A stretch of DNA of 64,000 nucleotides, from assembly GCA_040221055.1 (NCBI GenBank), contig JAVJVN010000015.1, forward strand, positions 1-64,000, written 5' to 3'. A program made the position numbers and the translations under genes. Under the pieces are notes generated by a model that saw only the letters and a list, made by a program, of their open reading frames with translations, searched no databases and was not told the DNA's origin. Of this stretch, positions 7,120 to 15,120 are shown in pieces; the first letter of the stretch is position 1, and every line of letters starts with the position of its first letter. The stretch comes from Rhodothermales bacterium. GTDB taxonomy: Bacteria > Bacteroidota > Rhodothermia > Rhodothermales > UBA10348.

Positions 7120-9931
7120 AGGCCATACGTCAGACAGGTACGAGCATCGAAAACCTGTCCCGCGAGCCACCGTGACGAGCCGAATCGAGCCAAGTCCAAT
7201 CGAGCCCAGCAGAAACTCACGCCCCTTGGTCGCTTGGGGAACGGCGTTTTTCGCCACGCTGACCCTGGCGCTGGCCCTCGCGCTCGCACCCCCCGCCGCC
7301 GCCCAGTCCGCCGAAACCGTCCTGGTGACCGGATTCGTGGTGGAAGCGGCATCGAACCTGCCCATTGAGGGCGTCAATGTGCAGCTGACCTCGGTGGCCG
7401 ACACCACCGTGACGCGCGGGACCGCCACGTCTCCGTCGGGCGCGTTTACCGTGCGCGGCGCATCGACGGGCGAGTGGCGACTCCGCGTATCGTTTGTCGG
7501 ATTTGAGCGCATTGAGCGCATCATCCGGATTGGAAACAGCAACCTCGACCTGGGCACGCTCCGGCTGGAAGATGACGTGGCGTTCCTGGACGAGGTGCGC
7601 ATTGAGGCGGTGCAGGAGCGCGTCACCGTCCGGGGCGATACCACGTCCTACAACGCCGCGGCCTTCCAGGTCAACCCCGATGCATCGACCGAAGACCTGC
7701 TCGCGAAACTCCCGGGCGTCACCGTCGAAAACGGCCAGGTCCAGGCGCAGGGCCGGGCAGTTCAGAAAGTCCTCGTGGACGGGCGTGAGTTTTTCGGGGA
7801 CGATCCGTCGGCCGCATTGCGCAACCTGCCCTCCGAGATCGTGGACCGGATAGAAATCTTCGAACGGCAATCCGACCAGGCCCGATTCACGGGTTTCAAT
7901 GACGGCAACGAGCAGATGACCATCAACGTGGTGACGCGTGAGGGCCGCTCGAACGGGCAATTCGGCAAGGTATATGCCGGCGGCGGGACCGTTGAACGGT
8001 ATCAGTCGGGCGGGAGCGTGAACGTGTTCGACGGCAATGAGCGGATTACGCTGCTCGGCCTGACCAACAACATCAACATCCAGAATTTCTCGCGCGGCGA
8101 CCTGTCCGAAGTCGGCCGCGGGCGCGATTTTCGCTCCGGGAGCAATGCGGGCATCAACCGCACCCACGCATTCGGCGTGAACTACGCCAACGAGTGGAAC
8201 GACAAGACGGAGCTCACGGCCAGCTACTTCCTGAATCGCTCACTGAACGAGACCGACACGGCCATCGACCGCGAATACATCCTTGGGGACGATACATGGA
8301 CCGAGTCATCCATCGATACAGGCTCGGAAACCCGCCACCGGCTGTCGGCCCGCCTGGAGCACGAGCTGAACGACCGGCACTCCCTAATTGTATCGCCCCG
8401 ATTGAGTTTCAACAGCGATGCGACGACCTCCGACGACGTGGCCTTCGGTACCCTGGCCGGGCCGACCACCAACGCCCGCGAGGACGACAGTCGTTCCTTG
8501 GATGCGTCGACCTGGCTGCTCTGGCGGATGCGTTTCGACAAACGCGGACGGACGCTTTCCGCCAACGCCAACGCGAATGTGGATAATCGCCGGAGCAACG
8601 GGACCCTCCTGGCATCGACGAGCGACGAGCTCATTGACCAGATCAACGAGCGTGAACAGGATGGGCGCTCGATTTCGGCGCGGATTTCCTTCACCGAGCC
8701 GCTGGGCGAGGACGGACAGCTGCAGCTCTCCTGGAATCCGTCCGTGTCGCGGGGGCAGAGCGATCGGGCCACCTACAACATGGATCCGTTGACCGCCGCC
8801 TACACGCTGGCCGACGTATCGCTGACCGGGGATTTTGAAACAGAGACGCTCCGGCAGCGCGGAGGCATCGGATACCGGCTGAACAAGGAAAAAGTGCGCA
8901 TCCGCCTGGAAATGGATCTGGAGAGCGAGCATCTCACGGGAACGCAGGTGTTGCCCGTGGCCGCGCACGTGGATCGCCGGTTCTCGAGCGTGGAGCCCAG
9001 CGCCGAGCTCCGCTACCGCTTTTCCTCATCGAATGAGCTGCGGCTGCAGTACCGGGCCAACACGTCCACACCGGGCGTAGGGCAGCTGCAGGATGTGATT
9101 GACAACACGAATCCGCTCAGCATGTCGTCGGGCAACCCCGACCTCGAGCAGTCGTTCTCGCACGATTTTTCCGTGCGGCATCGTCGTACGAGCGAGGACC
9201 GCGGGAACGTGTTCGTGGCATCGGCCAGCTACGAAATCAATACGAATGCCATCGGCCGGGAGTCATTCACCGCCCAGACCGATACCGAGTTGGCGCCCGG
9301 CGTCATCCTGGCGCGCGGCGGGCGCTTCTCCCGTCCTGTGAACGTGGGCGAGAGCTCGGCGGCGAGGGGATATCTGTCGGTGGGGCGTCCGCTGGGGCTT
9401 CTGTCCAGCAATATGAACCTGAACGCCCGCTATTCGCGGAGCTCGACGCCGGCATTGCTCGACGGCGTGATTGCACGGACGGTTGCGCAGACCGTGTCCG
9501 GCGGTGTTCGGCTGGGCAGCAACGTGAGTGAGAGCGTGGACTTTTCGGTTTCGTACGATCTGTCCGTGAGCCAGGCCGAAAACGACCGCCACAGCGCGCT
9601 CGACCGCGACTACGCATCGCACCGTGGCTCGGCCCGCGTGGACCTGCTGCCGAAGGGCCGTTTCGTAGTATCGTCCGACGTGTCCGTCACGCAGTACGTG
9701 GGGCTCGGCGGCATTGCTGACAACACGGTCCGCTGGAACGCCGCCGTCGGCTACAAATTCCTGAAGAGCTACGGCGGGGAGCTGCGGCTCATGATGGCCG
9801 ACAACCTGGACTCCGAGCAATCGATTGGCCGCTCCGTCAACGAGCTCTACATAGAAGACCGCCAGACCAGCGTGCTGGGCCGCTTCATCCTGCTGAACTT
9901 CACGTATACCGTGCGGGATTTCCGGCAATAG
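7109..9931 (+). CDS. TonB-dependent receptor-like outer membrane beta-barrel protein
   Basis: A 940-aa outer-membrane protein. A signal peptide (AFFATLTLALALALAPPAAAQS) ends near residue 66. A carboxypeptidase-regulatory-like beta-sandwich follows (VTGFVVEAASNLPIEGVNVQL...GAFTVRGASTGEWRLRVSFVGFE), then a plug-like domain (STEDLLAKLPGVTVENGQVQAQGRAVQKVLVDGREFFGDD...IVDRIEIFERQSDQARFTGF) and a long beta-barrel typical of the OMP_b-brl_3 group, ending in FTYTVRDFRQ. Such proteins take up or handle ligands at the outer membrane; the substrate is unknown. The start is uncertain: ATG 7109 lies in a direct repeat, and GTG 7172 would leave a more normal leader. The TAG stop is itself part of a 13-bp intergenic element. 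Confidence 0.88.
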   Translation: MNAGGHTSDRYEHRKPVPRATVTSRIEPSPIEPSRNSRPLVAWGTAFFATLTLALALALAPPAAAQSAETVLVTGFVVEAASNLPIEGVNVQLTSVADTTVTRGTATSPSGAFTVRGASTGEWRLRVSFVGFERIERIIRIGNSNLDLGTLRLEDDVAFLDEVRIEAVQERVTVRGDTTSYNAAAFQVNPDASTEDLLAKLPGVTVENGQVQAQGRAVQKVLVDGREFFGDDPSAALRNLPSEIVDRIEIFERQSDQARFTGFNDGNEQMTINVVTREGRSNGQFGKVYAGGGTVERYQSGGSVNVFDGNERITLLGLTNNINIQNFSRGDLSEVGRGRDFRSGSNAGINRTHAFGVNYANEWNDKTELTASYFLNRSLNETDTAIDREYILGDDTWTESSIDTGSETRHRLSARLEHELNDRHSLIVSPRLSFNSDATTSDDVAFGTLAGPTTNAREDDSRSLDASTWLLWRMRFDKRGRTLSANANANVDNRRSNGTLLASTSDELIDQINEREQDGRSISARISFTEPLGEDGQLQLSWNPSVSRGQSDRATYNMDPLTAAYTLADVSLTGDFETETLRQRGGIGYRLNKEKVRIRLEMDLESEHLTGTQVLPVAAHVDRRFSSVEPSAELRYRFSSSNELRLQYRANTSTPGVGQLQDVIDNTNPLSMSSGNPDLEQSFSHDFSVRHRRTSEDRGNVFVASASYEINTNAIGRESFTAQTDTELAPGVILARGGRFSRPVNVGESSAARGYLSVGRPLGLLSSNMNLNARYSRSSTPALLDGVIARTVAQTVSGGVRLGSNVSESVDFSVSYDLSVSQAENDRHSALDRDYASHRGSARVDLLPKGRFVVSSDVSVTQYVGLGGIADNTVRWNAAVGYKFLKSYGGELRLMMADNLDSEQSIGRSVNELYIEDRQTSVLGRFILLNFTYTVRDFRQ

Positions 9932-10291
9932 ACTCATCCTATGGTCCCATCGGAATAGGCTCATCCTATAGAATGACGGAGCCCCCGTTTCGTGGTGTTC
10001 GATATCGGCCAGCAAGAAACAGACTGATCCTACCGAAGAGGTAGGCTGAACCTTCTTCTGTACCCCACTTCAGGAAAGCGCGCCAACACTCGAATTCCGA
10101 TTCGATAGGAAGAGCCTAACCTGCACGGATTAACGGCAGCAACGCAACGCTACGCAGCAACGCGCTCATGCGCGGGCGCGGATTGAGGGATTTGCGGGCC
10201 TCCATCTCCCAGGGAGGGGCGACACCGTGGGGCAAAATTGGAGATGGCCGACCGGAAATCCCTGCAATCCGTGCCAAGCAGGCTGAGCCTA
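9929..10291. repeat. Cluster of six 13-bp near-palindromic intergenic elements
   Basis: Copies lie at 9929-9941 (its TAG is the stop codon of the preceding gene), 9956-9968, 10020-10032, 10042-10054, 10106-10118 and 10279-10291. The pair 10020/10042 is spaced 22 bp with linker CCGAAGAGG, the inverse of the CCNCTTCRA-type linker seen near 4.7 kb. The copy at 10106 and its preceding CCGATTCGA match the inverse of 4613-4634 almost perfectly over 22 bp. They occupy the 380-bp gap between two convergent genes; I see no gene in the gap. Confidence 0.82.
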
Positions 10292-10311
10292 TCCCAGCAT
10301 GCGCGCCGGGG

Positions 10312-11268
10312 TTATTCGCCGCTGGCTTCGTACAGGATGCGCTTCTCTTCCGCAGACAGCGAATCGTAGCCGCTCTCGCTGATTTTGTCCAGGATGGCGT
10401 CTACATCCTTGGCGCGGGAGGATTTGGGGCTGGAATCGGCCGAGCCAGAGCCGGCCGAACCGGTGCCAGACCCGCCGGAGGTTTTCTTGTTCGCCAGCCG
10501 TTCTTCCAGTGCCTGAAGCACACTTTGGCTGGAGCGCGGCCGACGGGCAGAGCCCGAGCCTGAGCCGGTTCCGCCGCGGCGAAACCCGCCGCCCCCAAAA
10601 AAGACTCCCGCCCATGCCGTGGCGCCGGGGCCGACCCGGGCCAGAACGTATCCGGTGAGGATGCCGCCGAGATGCGCCGAAACGGACGTGCCGCCGCCAG
10701 CCAGGAACAGGATATCCAACGCGATGAATCCCCAGACCACATACAGCAGCCGGACCACGCCGATGAACATGAGCGCAATCGCCTTGTTCGGAAACTCGAT
10801 CGCGACCGTCATCATGATGGCCAACACGGCCGCCGAGGCCCCGTTCACGATCCCGCCGAACACCGCCACCCCCGGAAACAGCGCATGCAGCACGACCGTC
10901 AGCAGCGCGCCGCCCACCGCGCCGAGCACGTAAACGCCCAAAAAGCGCCCCGGACCGCGCATCTGCTCGTAATCGCGTCCTATCCACACCATCCAGAGCA
11001 TGTTGAACAGGATGTGCAGCAGGCCGCCGAGCCCCGTCCCGAGGTGCAGGAACGCATACGTCAACAGCTGCCACGGCTCGAACAACACGCCCGGCATCCC
11101 CGGATTCAGGGCCACGTGCTGATACACGAAGTCCCGCGTCACGGGAATGTGGATGAGCACCACCTGCCAGAGCAGGTACACCACCACGTTCGCGGCCAGC
11201 AACGTCCGCATGGCCACGGGCTGCGCGGCGTACCAGAGCCGGAATCTCAAGAGCGGGTTTCCTTCCAT
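10312..11268 (-). CDS. Rhomboid family intramembrane serine protease (C-terminally extended)
   Basis: A 318-aa membrane protein from ATG 11268. It has about six transmembrane helices, the rhomboid signature HILFNMLWMVWIGRD (residues 85-99), the serine motif in NGASAAVLA (S145, GASA instead of the usual GASG) and the histidine in SAHLGG (H199), forming the Ser-His dyad that cleaves transmembrane substrates. After the membrane domain come a Gly/Ser-rich linker and a short helix DAILDKISESGYDSLSAEEKRILYEAS, typical of Bacteroidota rhomboids. It lies 4 bases downstream of a second rhomboid gene, so the two are probably co-transcribed. Confidence 0.88.
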   Translation of the reverse strand: MEGNPLLRFRLWYAAQPVAMRTLLAANVVVYLLWQVVLIHIPVTRDFVYQHVALNPGMPGVLFEPWQLLTYAFLHLGTGLGGLLHILFNMLWMVWIGRDYEQMRGPGRFLGVYVLGAVGGALLTVVLHALFPGVAVFGGIVNGASAAVLAIMMTVAIEFPNKAIALMFIGVVRLLYVVWGFIALDILFLAGGGTSVSAHLGGILTGYVLARVGPGATAWAGVFFGGGGFRRGGTGSGSGSARRPRSSQSVLQALEERLANKKTSGGSGTGSAGSGSADSSPKSSRAKDVDAILDKISESGYDSLSAEEKRILYEASGE

Positions 11269-11272
11269 CCCC

Positions 11273-11932
11273 TTACCAGTACATCCTGTGGGACGGCTTC
11301 CAGGGGAGCTTGCCCCGCCAGTACTGGATGAGCAGGAAACCGAAGAGCATGCCGCCGAGGTGGGCGAAGTGCGCCACGGTGCTTGAGCCCGATACGCCGC
11401 CAATCAGTTCAAGCAGCCCGTATCCGATGACGAACCACTTGGCTTTCACCGGAAACATGAAGTACAGGTAGATGGGCTGGTTCGGAAACATCATCCCGAA
11501 GGCAAGCAGCAATCCGAACACGCCGCCCGATGCGCCCACCGTCGGATACCATCCCGGACCGGAGGTGGCCACCACCAACTGGATCAACGCCGCGCCTATG
11601 ACGCATACGAAGTAGAAGACCGCGAATCGCTGTGATCCCCACGTATTCTCAACCTGGACACCGAACATCCACAACGCGAACATATTGAACAGGATGTGGG
11701 TCAGGTTGCCATGCAGGAAACCATAGGTCACGACTTGCCAGGGCCAGAATTCACCCAGTCCGATCATGGGCGGGGTGCCGAGCGGCCACAGCCCGAACCA
11801 CGTGATGAGCATCTCGTTCGTCTGCGGCACGATCTGGGCCATGAAGACCAGCACATTCAGGATGAGCAGGTTCTTGATGACCGGCGGGAAGACCGAAAAT
11901 TGCGTTGGCGGCTGATACGTGCCCTGATACAT
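11273..11932 (-). CDS. Rhomboid family intramembrane serine protease
   Basis: A 219-aa protein from ATG 11932 (MYQGTYQPPTQFSVFPPVIKNLLILN). Canonical rhomboid features are visible: HILFNMFALWMFG (79-91), the catalytic GASGGVFGLLLAF with S135, and FAHLGGMLFG with H191, across about six membrane helices. The open frame extends to 11992, but that extension has no signal or family resemblance. First gene of a two-rhomboid unit; substrates are unknown. A paralogous pair of this kind is common in Bacteroidota. Confidence 0.9.
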   Translation of the reverse strand: MYQGTYQPPTQFSVFPPVIKNLLILNVLVFMAQIVPQTNEMLITWFGLWPLGTPPMIGLGEFWPWQVVTYGFLHGNLTHILFNMFALWMFGVQVENTWGSQRFAVFYFVCVIGAALIQLVVATSGPGWYPTVGASGGVFGLLLAFGMMFPNQPIYLYFMFPVKAKWFVIGYGLLELIGGVSGSSTVAHFAHLGGMLFGFLLIQYWRGKLPWKPSHRMYW

Positions 11933-12010
11933 CTGCAGGTGTTCTTTCGAGTGTGGGGACGGGATACCGAATGCCCCGCGTTTGGTTCTCAACTGTTAGA
12001 TTGCCGGTAG

Positions 12011-14209
12011 ATGCCGAAGCCTCCCTCCCATACTGCTCCAGACAGTGCGTCGCGTGGATATTCGCGGGGCGCGGCGCCTGCATGGGTTCCAGTGGCTGCG
12101 TACGTGCCGCCGCGCGCCCACAAAGGCCGAGGGTGGGCGGGAAATGCCCGGCTCCGCTGGAGCGTACGTGCCGCCCTCCTCATCGTTGCGCTGGCGCTCG
12201 TCATCCCGCCGTGGCGGTTTGTTTCCCGGATGCAGGCAGCGCTGCCCGCTATTCCGGCGCATCCCGCGGCCGCGGCGCCCATGGGCAGCCGGGTCCTGGC
12301 GGCCGACGGGACCGAAATCGGGCGCATCTTCCGGGTGAGACAGACGTGGATTCCGTTGGATGCGATGTCCCCCAATGTGATCGATGCGCTCCTGGCAACC
12401 GAGGACCATCGCTTTTTTGAGCACGGCGGCGTGGATATCGTGCGTCTGGCCGGGGCGGCGTGGTATACCATGCTGGGCGATCCGCAGGGTGCATCGACCG
12501 TACCCATGCAGCTCGCGCGCGGGGCGTTCCCGTCCATCGCCGAGGGGTCCATCTGGGAGCGCAAGACCCAGGAGATGCTCATGGCGCGCCGCCTGGTGCG
12601 GGAGATGCCGCGCGAGGCCATCCTGGAATGGTACCTGAACACAGTGCCCTTCGGATACAACACGTACGGCATTGAGGCCGCGGCCGAACGGTTCTTTTCG
12701 ATGCACGCCGCGGATTTGTCCGTCGCGCAGTCGGCGCTCCTCGTCGGGATGCTGAAGGGCACGAGCCGATACGATCCGTTCAAACGGCCATCGCGCGCCC
12801 TGGACCGCCGCGCCACGGTCATCGGACGCATGTTCGACGATGGGCGGCTGACCCTGGCGGAAGCGCGTCGCGCGACCGCCGAGCCCCTCGCCCTCATCCC
12901 CTCCACCGAGGACCCCGCCACCTCCCCCGCCCCGCATTTTCTGGCCTACGTGAAGGCGTTCGTGGAATTCCAGGGGCTGGACGCCGAAACCGACGGGCTC
13001 ACCATCCACACCACCCTCGATCTTGACATGCAGGCCGTCGCGGTCGGCGCGGCCGAACGCCAGGCGGCCCGGCTCCAGCGCGTGGTCAACCGGGAGTGGA
13101 GTCCCGAGGAACGGCTCTCCGTCGGGATGGTGGCGCTGGAGCCGGGCACGGCGTTCGTCCGCGCCTGGGTGGGAGACCTCGACTGGCGCGTGGACCAGTA
13201 CGACAAAGTGGGGAGCGCGCTGCGGCAGCCCGGCTCCACCTTCAAACCCTTCCTGTACGCCGCCGCGCTCGAGGCCGGCTTTTCGCCCTGGTACATGGTC
13301 CAGGACCGCGTCCGAACCTTCAACGTGCCTGGCCGCGGAAACGTCTGGACCCCCACCAATTCCGGCGGCGGCGCAAGTGGCCGCGTATACACCCTCCGTG
13401 ACGGCCTCGTCTGGTCCAAGAACACCGTGGCCGCGCACGTCATGTCGCGGCTCGGACCCGCCCGCGTGGCCGCCACCGCCGAGCGCATGGGCATCGCCTC
13501 CCCGCTCTTGCCCGTCCCCTCCCTGGCGCTCGGCACCTCCGAAGTCACGCTCCTCGAGCTCACCGGCGCCTACGGCACCATCGCATCCGGAGGCGTGCAG
13601 CGCGACCCCATCGTCGTCACCCACGTCACGGATAGGAATGGCCGGACCGTGGCCTCTTTTGCGGCTCCCTCTTTTTCGGCTGATGCGCCTGGCACGGCCC
13701 AGGCCCAAGCGGCCGCCGGCGCTACTCAGGCCCTCGAACCTGATATTGCGTATACCCTGCTGGACATGATGCGCGGCGTCGTCGATCAGGGCACCGGAAG
13801 CCTCATCCGCACCGAATTCGGTGTCCGCGGCGACCTCGCCGGCAAGACCGGCACCACACAGAACAACGCCGACGGCTGGTTCGTCCTCATGCACCCCGAC
13901 CTCGTCGTCGGTGCCTGGGTCGGCTTCAACGACCCCGCCACCACCTTCCGCTCCAACTACTGGGGCCAGGGCGGCCACAACGCCCTCCTGCTGGTCGGGG
14001 ACTTCATGCGGATCGCCACCCGCGCTGGCTCCAATTCCGGCACCGGCTCTTCCTCCCCATTGGTAAATCCCCGCGCACGCTTCCTCGCGCCGCCCGGATA
14101 CCGCGCCCCCGCCCCGCCCGTGTACAACACACCCACCCCTCCCGACTCGCCCGCTTCGCCCGCCGCCACGGAATCGGAGCCCGTCGCCCAAATCCCGGGC
14201 GGACCATGA
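12011..14209 (+). CDS. Class A penicillin-binding protein (transglycosylase/transpeptidase)
   Basis: A 732-aa bifunctional peptidoglycan synthase. One membrane anchor lies at about residues 50-68. The GT51 domain follows with ATEDHRFFEHGG (catalytic E131), GASTVPMQLARG (a variant of the usual GASTITQQLxRN) and RKTQEMLMARRL. The transpeptidase domain shows the three active-site motifs: GSTFKPF (S409, K412), SKN (469-471) and KTGT (612-615). The C-terminus is a Pro/Ala-rich tail. It polymerises glycan strands and cross-links peptides in the periplasm. Its ATGA overlaps the next gene. Pair with the second class A PBP at 15.1 kb. Confidence 0.93.
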   Translation: MPKPPSHTAPDSASRGYSRGAAPAWVPVAAYVPPRAHKGRGWAGNARLRWSVRAALLIVALALVIPPWRFVSRMQAALPAIPAHPAAAAPMGSRVLAADGTEIGRIFRVRQTWIPLDAMSPNVIDALLATEDHRFFEHGGVDIVRLAGAAWYTMLGDPQGASTVPMQLARGAFPSIAEGSIWERKTQEMLMARRLVREMPREAILEWYLNTVPFGYNTYGIEAAAERFFSMHAADLSVAQSALLVGMLKGTSRYDPFKRPSRALDRRATVIGRMFDDGRLTLAEARRATAEPLALIPSTEDPATSPAPHFLAYVKAFVEFQGLDAETDGLTIHTTLDLDMQAVAVGAAERQAARLQRVVNREWSPEERLSVGMVALEPGTAFVRAWVGDLDWRVDQYDKVGSALRQPGSTFKPFLYAAALEAGFSPWYMVQDRVRTFNVPGRGNVWTPTNSGGGASGRVYTLRDGLVWSKNTVAAHVMSRLGPARVAATAERMGIASPLLPVPSLALGTSEVTLLELTGAYGTIASGGVQRDPIVVTHVTDRNGRTVASFAAPSFSADAPGTAQAQAAAGATQALEPDIAYTLLDMMRGVVDQGTGSLIRTEFGVRGDLAGKTGTTQNNADGWFVLMHPDLVVGAWVGFNDPATTFRSNYWGQGGHNALLLVGDFMRIATRAGSNSGTGSSSPLVNPRARFLAPPGYRAPAPPVYNTPTPPDSPASPAATESEPVAQIPGGP

Positions 14210-14991
14210 ATCCCCAGCCGCCCGACTCCGTCCAGGCCCAATCCCTGATCTTCGCGGACCTGCACCTCGGCCGCGATCCTGCCGGCGACCCCGCCCGCCT
14301 CGCCGACCTTCTGGACTGCGTCTCCGCCCATGCTTCCCACGCGGTTCTCGAAACCGTCATTTTTCTCGGGGATACCTTCGATGCTTTCATCGATGCGCCC
14401 GGCCGGGTGCCGCCGGCCTTTCCGGCGTGGGCGGATGTGACGCATCGGATACGGGAGATGGGGGCCGCGGTGCGGTTCTTTTCCGGCAATCACGACCGGT
14501 GGCACCTGAGCGCTGCCGCTGGAGGCACCATTGCCAGCCTTATCGGCAGCGTGCCGCACCGCGGCCCCCACTTGTCCACGCTACACGGCTTCCGATGCTT
14601 CATGAGCCACGGCGACGAGTACGATGCGCTCTCCCCTGCGGCGCATCTCATGAAAAAAATGTCTGATACCCGCCTGGCGTACGCGGCCTACCGCACCGCT
14701 CTGCCGTTTGGCGGCGCGCAGTGGTTGGCCCAGAGCGTGAGTTCGCGGCTGGCCTCGTTCGATCCCCAAGCGCGCACCGTCGGGGCGCTTCGCGCGACCG
14801 CCGAGCGCATTCTGGCCCGCGATGACGCCGACATCGTCGTGTTCGGCCACGCCCACCACTCCGAATGCACGCGCATGGGCGACGGTTGGTACGTGAACAC
14901 CGGGGACTGGCACCATGGTCGCTCGTACGTCGTGATCACGCCCGAAGGCCCTGAACTTCGGCAGTTTCGGCGTACGGCAGACATTGAATGA
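14206..14991 (+). CDS. LpxH-like UDP-2,3-diacylglucosamine pyrophosphatase family metallophosphoesterase
   Basis: A 261-aa calcineurin-like phosphoesterase with the full metal-binding set: ADLHLG (D18, H20), FLGDTFD (D56), SGNHDRW (N95-D97), SHGDE and the C-terminal FGHAHH. The arrangement and length fit the LpxH family, which hydrolyses UDP-2,3-diacylglucosamine in lipid A biosynthesis at the inner membrane; a related phosphoesterase role is possible. It starts with an ATGA overlap on the PBP gene, so the two are translationally coupled, linking it to envelope synthesis. Confidence 0.82.
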   Translation: MNPQPPDSVQAQSLIFADLHLGRDPAGDPARLADLLDCVSAHASHAVLETVIFLGDTFDAFIDAPGRVPPAFPAWADVTHRIREMGAAVRFFSGNHDRWHLSAAAGGTIASLIGSVPHRGPHLSTLHGFRCFMSHGDEYDALSPAAHLMKKMSDTRLAYAAYRTALPFGGAQWLAQSVSSRLASFDPQARTVGALRATAERILARDDADIVVFGHAHHSECTRMGDGWYVNTGDWHHGRSYVVITPEGPELRQFRRTADIE

Positions 14992-15034
14992 AGAAGTGGC
15001 TTTTGCGCGGAGTCGCGGGAGTGGGGTCCAAAAC

Positions 15035-15069
15035 CAAGATCATCCTATCTGTTCAACAGGATCAGCCTA
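15035..15069. repeat. Two 13-bp intergenic elements spaced 22 bp
   Basis: CAAGATCATCCTA (15035-15047) and CAGGATCAGCCTA (15057-15069) are joined by the 9-bp linker TCTGTTCAA. They sit 51 bases before the start of the downstream PBP gene and after the stop of the phosphoesterase gene. Confidence 0.8.
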
Positions 15070-15120
15070 CCCGGACAGGCCGGCCCGAACCCCGCCGCCG
15101 AAATGGCGTAGCAGGGATTT

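Noticed and set aside
11996-14191. Long antisense frame (about 730 codons) across the first class A PBP gene
   Set aside because: Same GC-driven shadow effect; the PBP active-site motifs are all on the plus strand.
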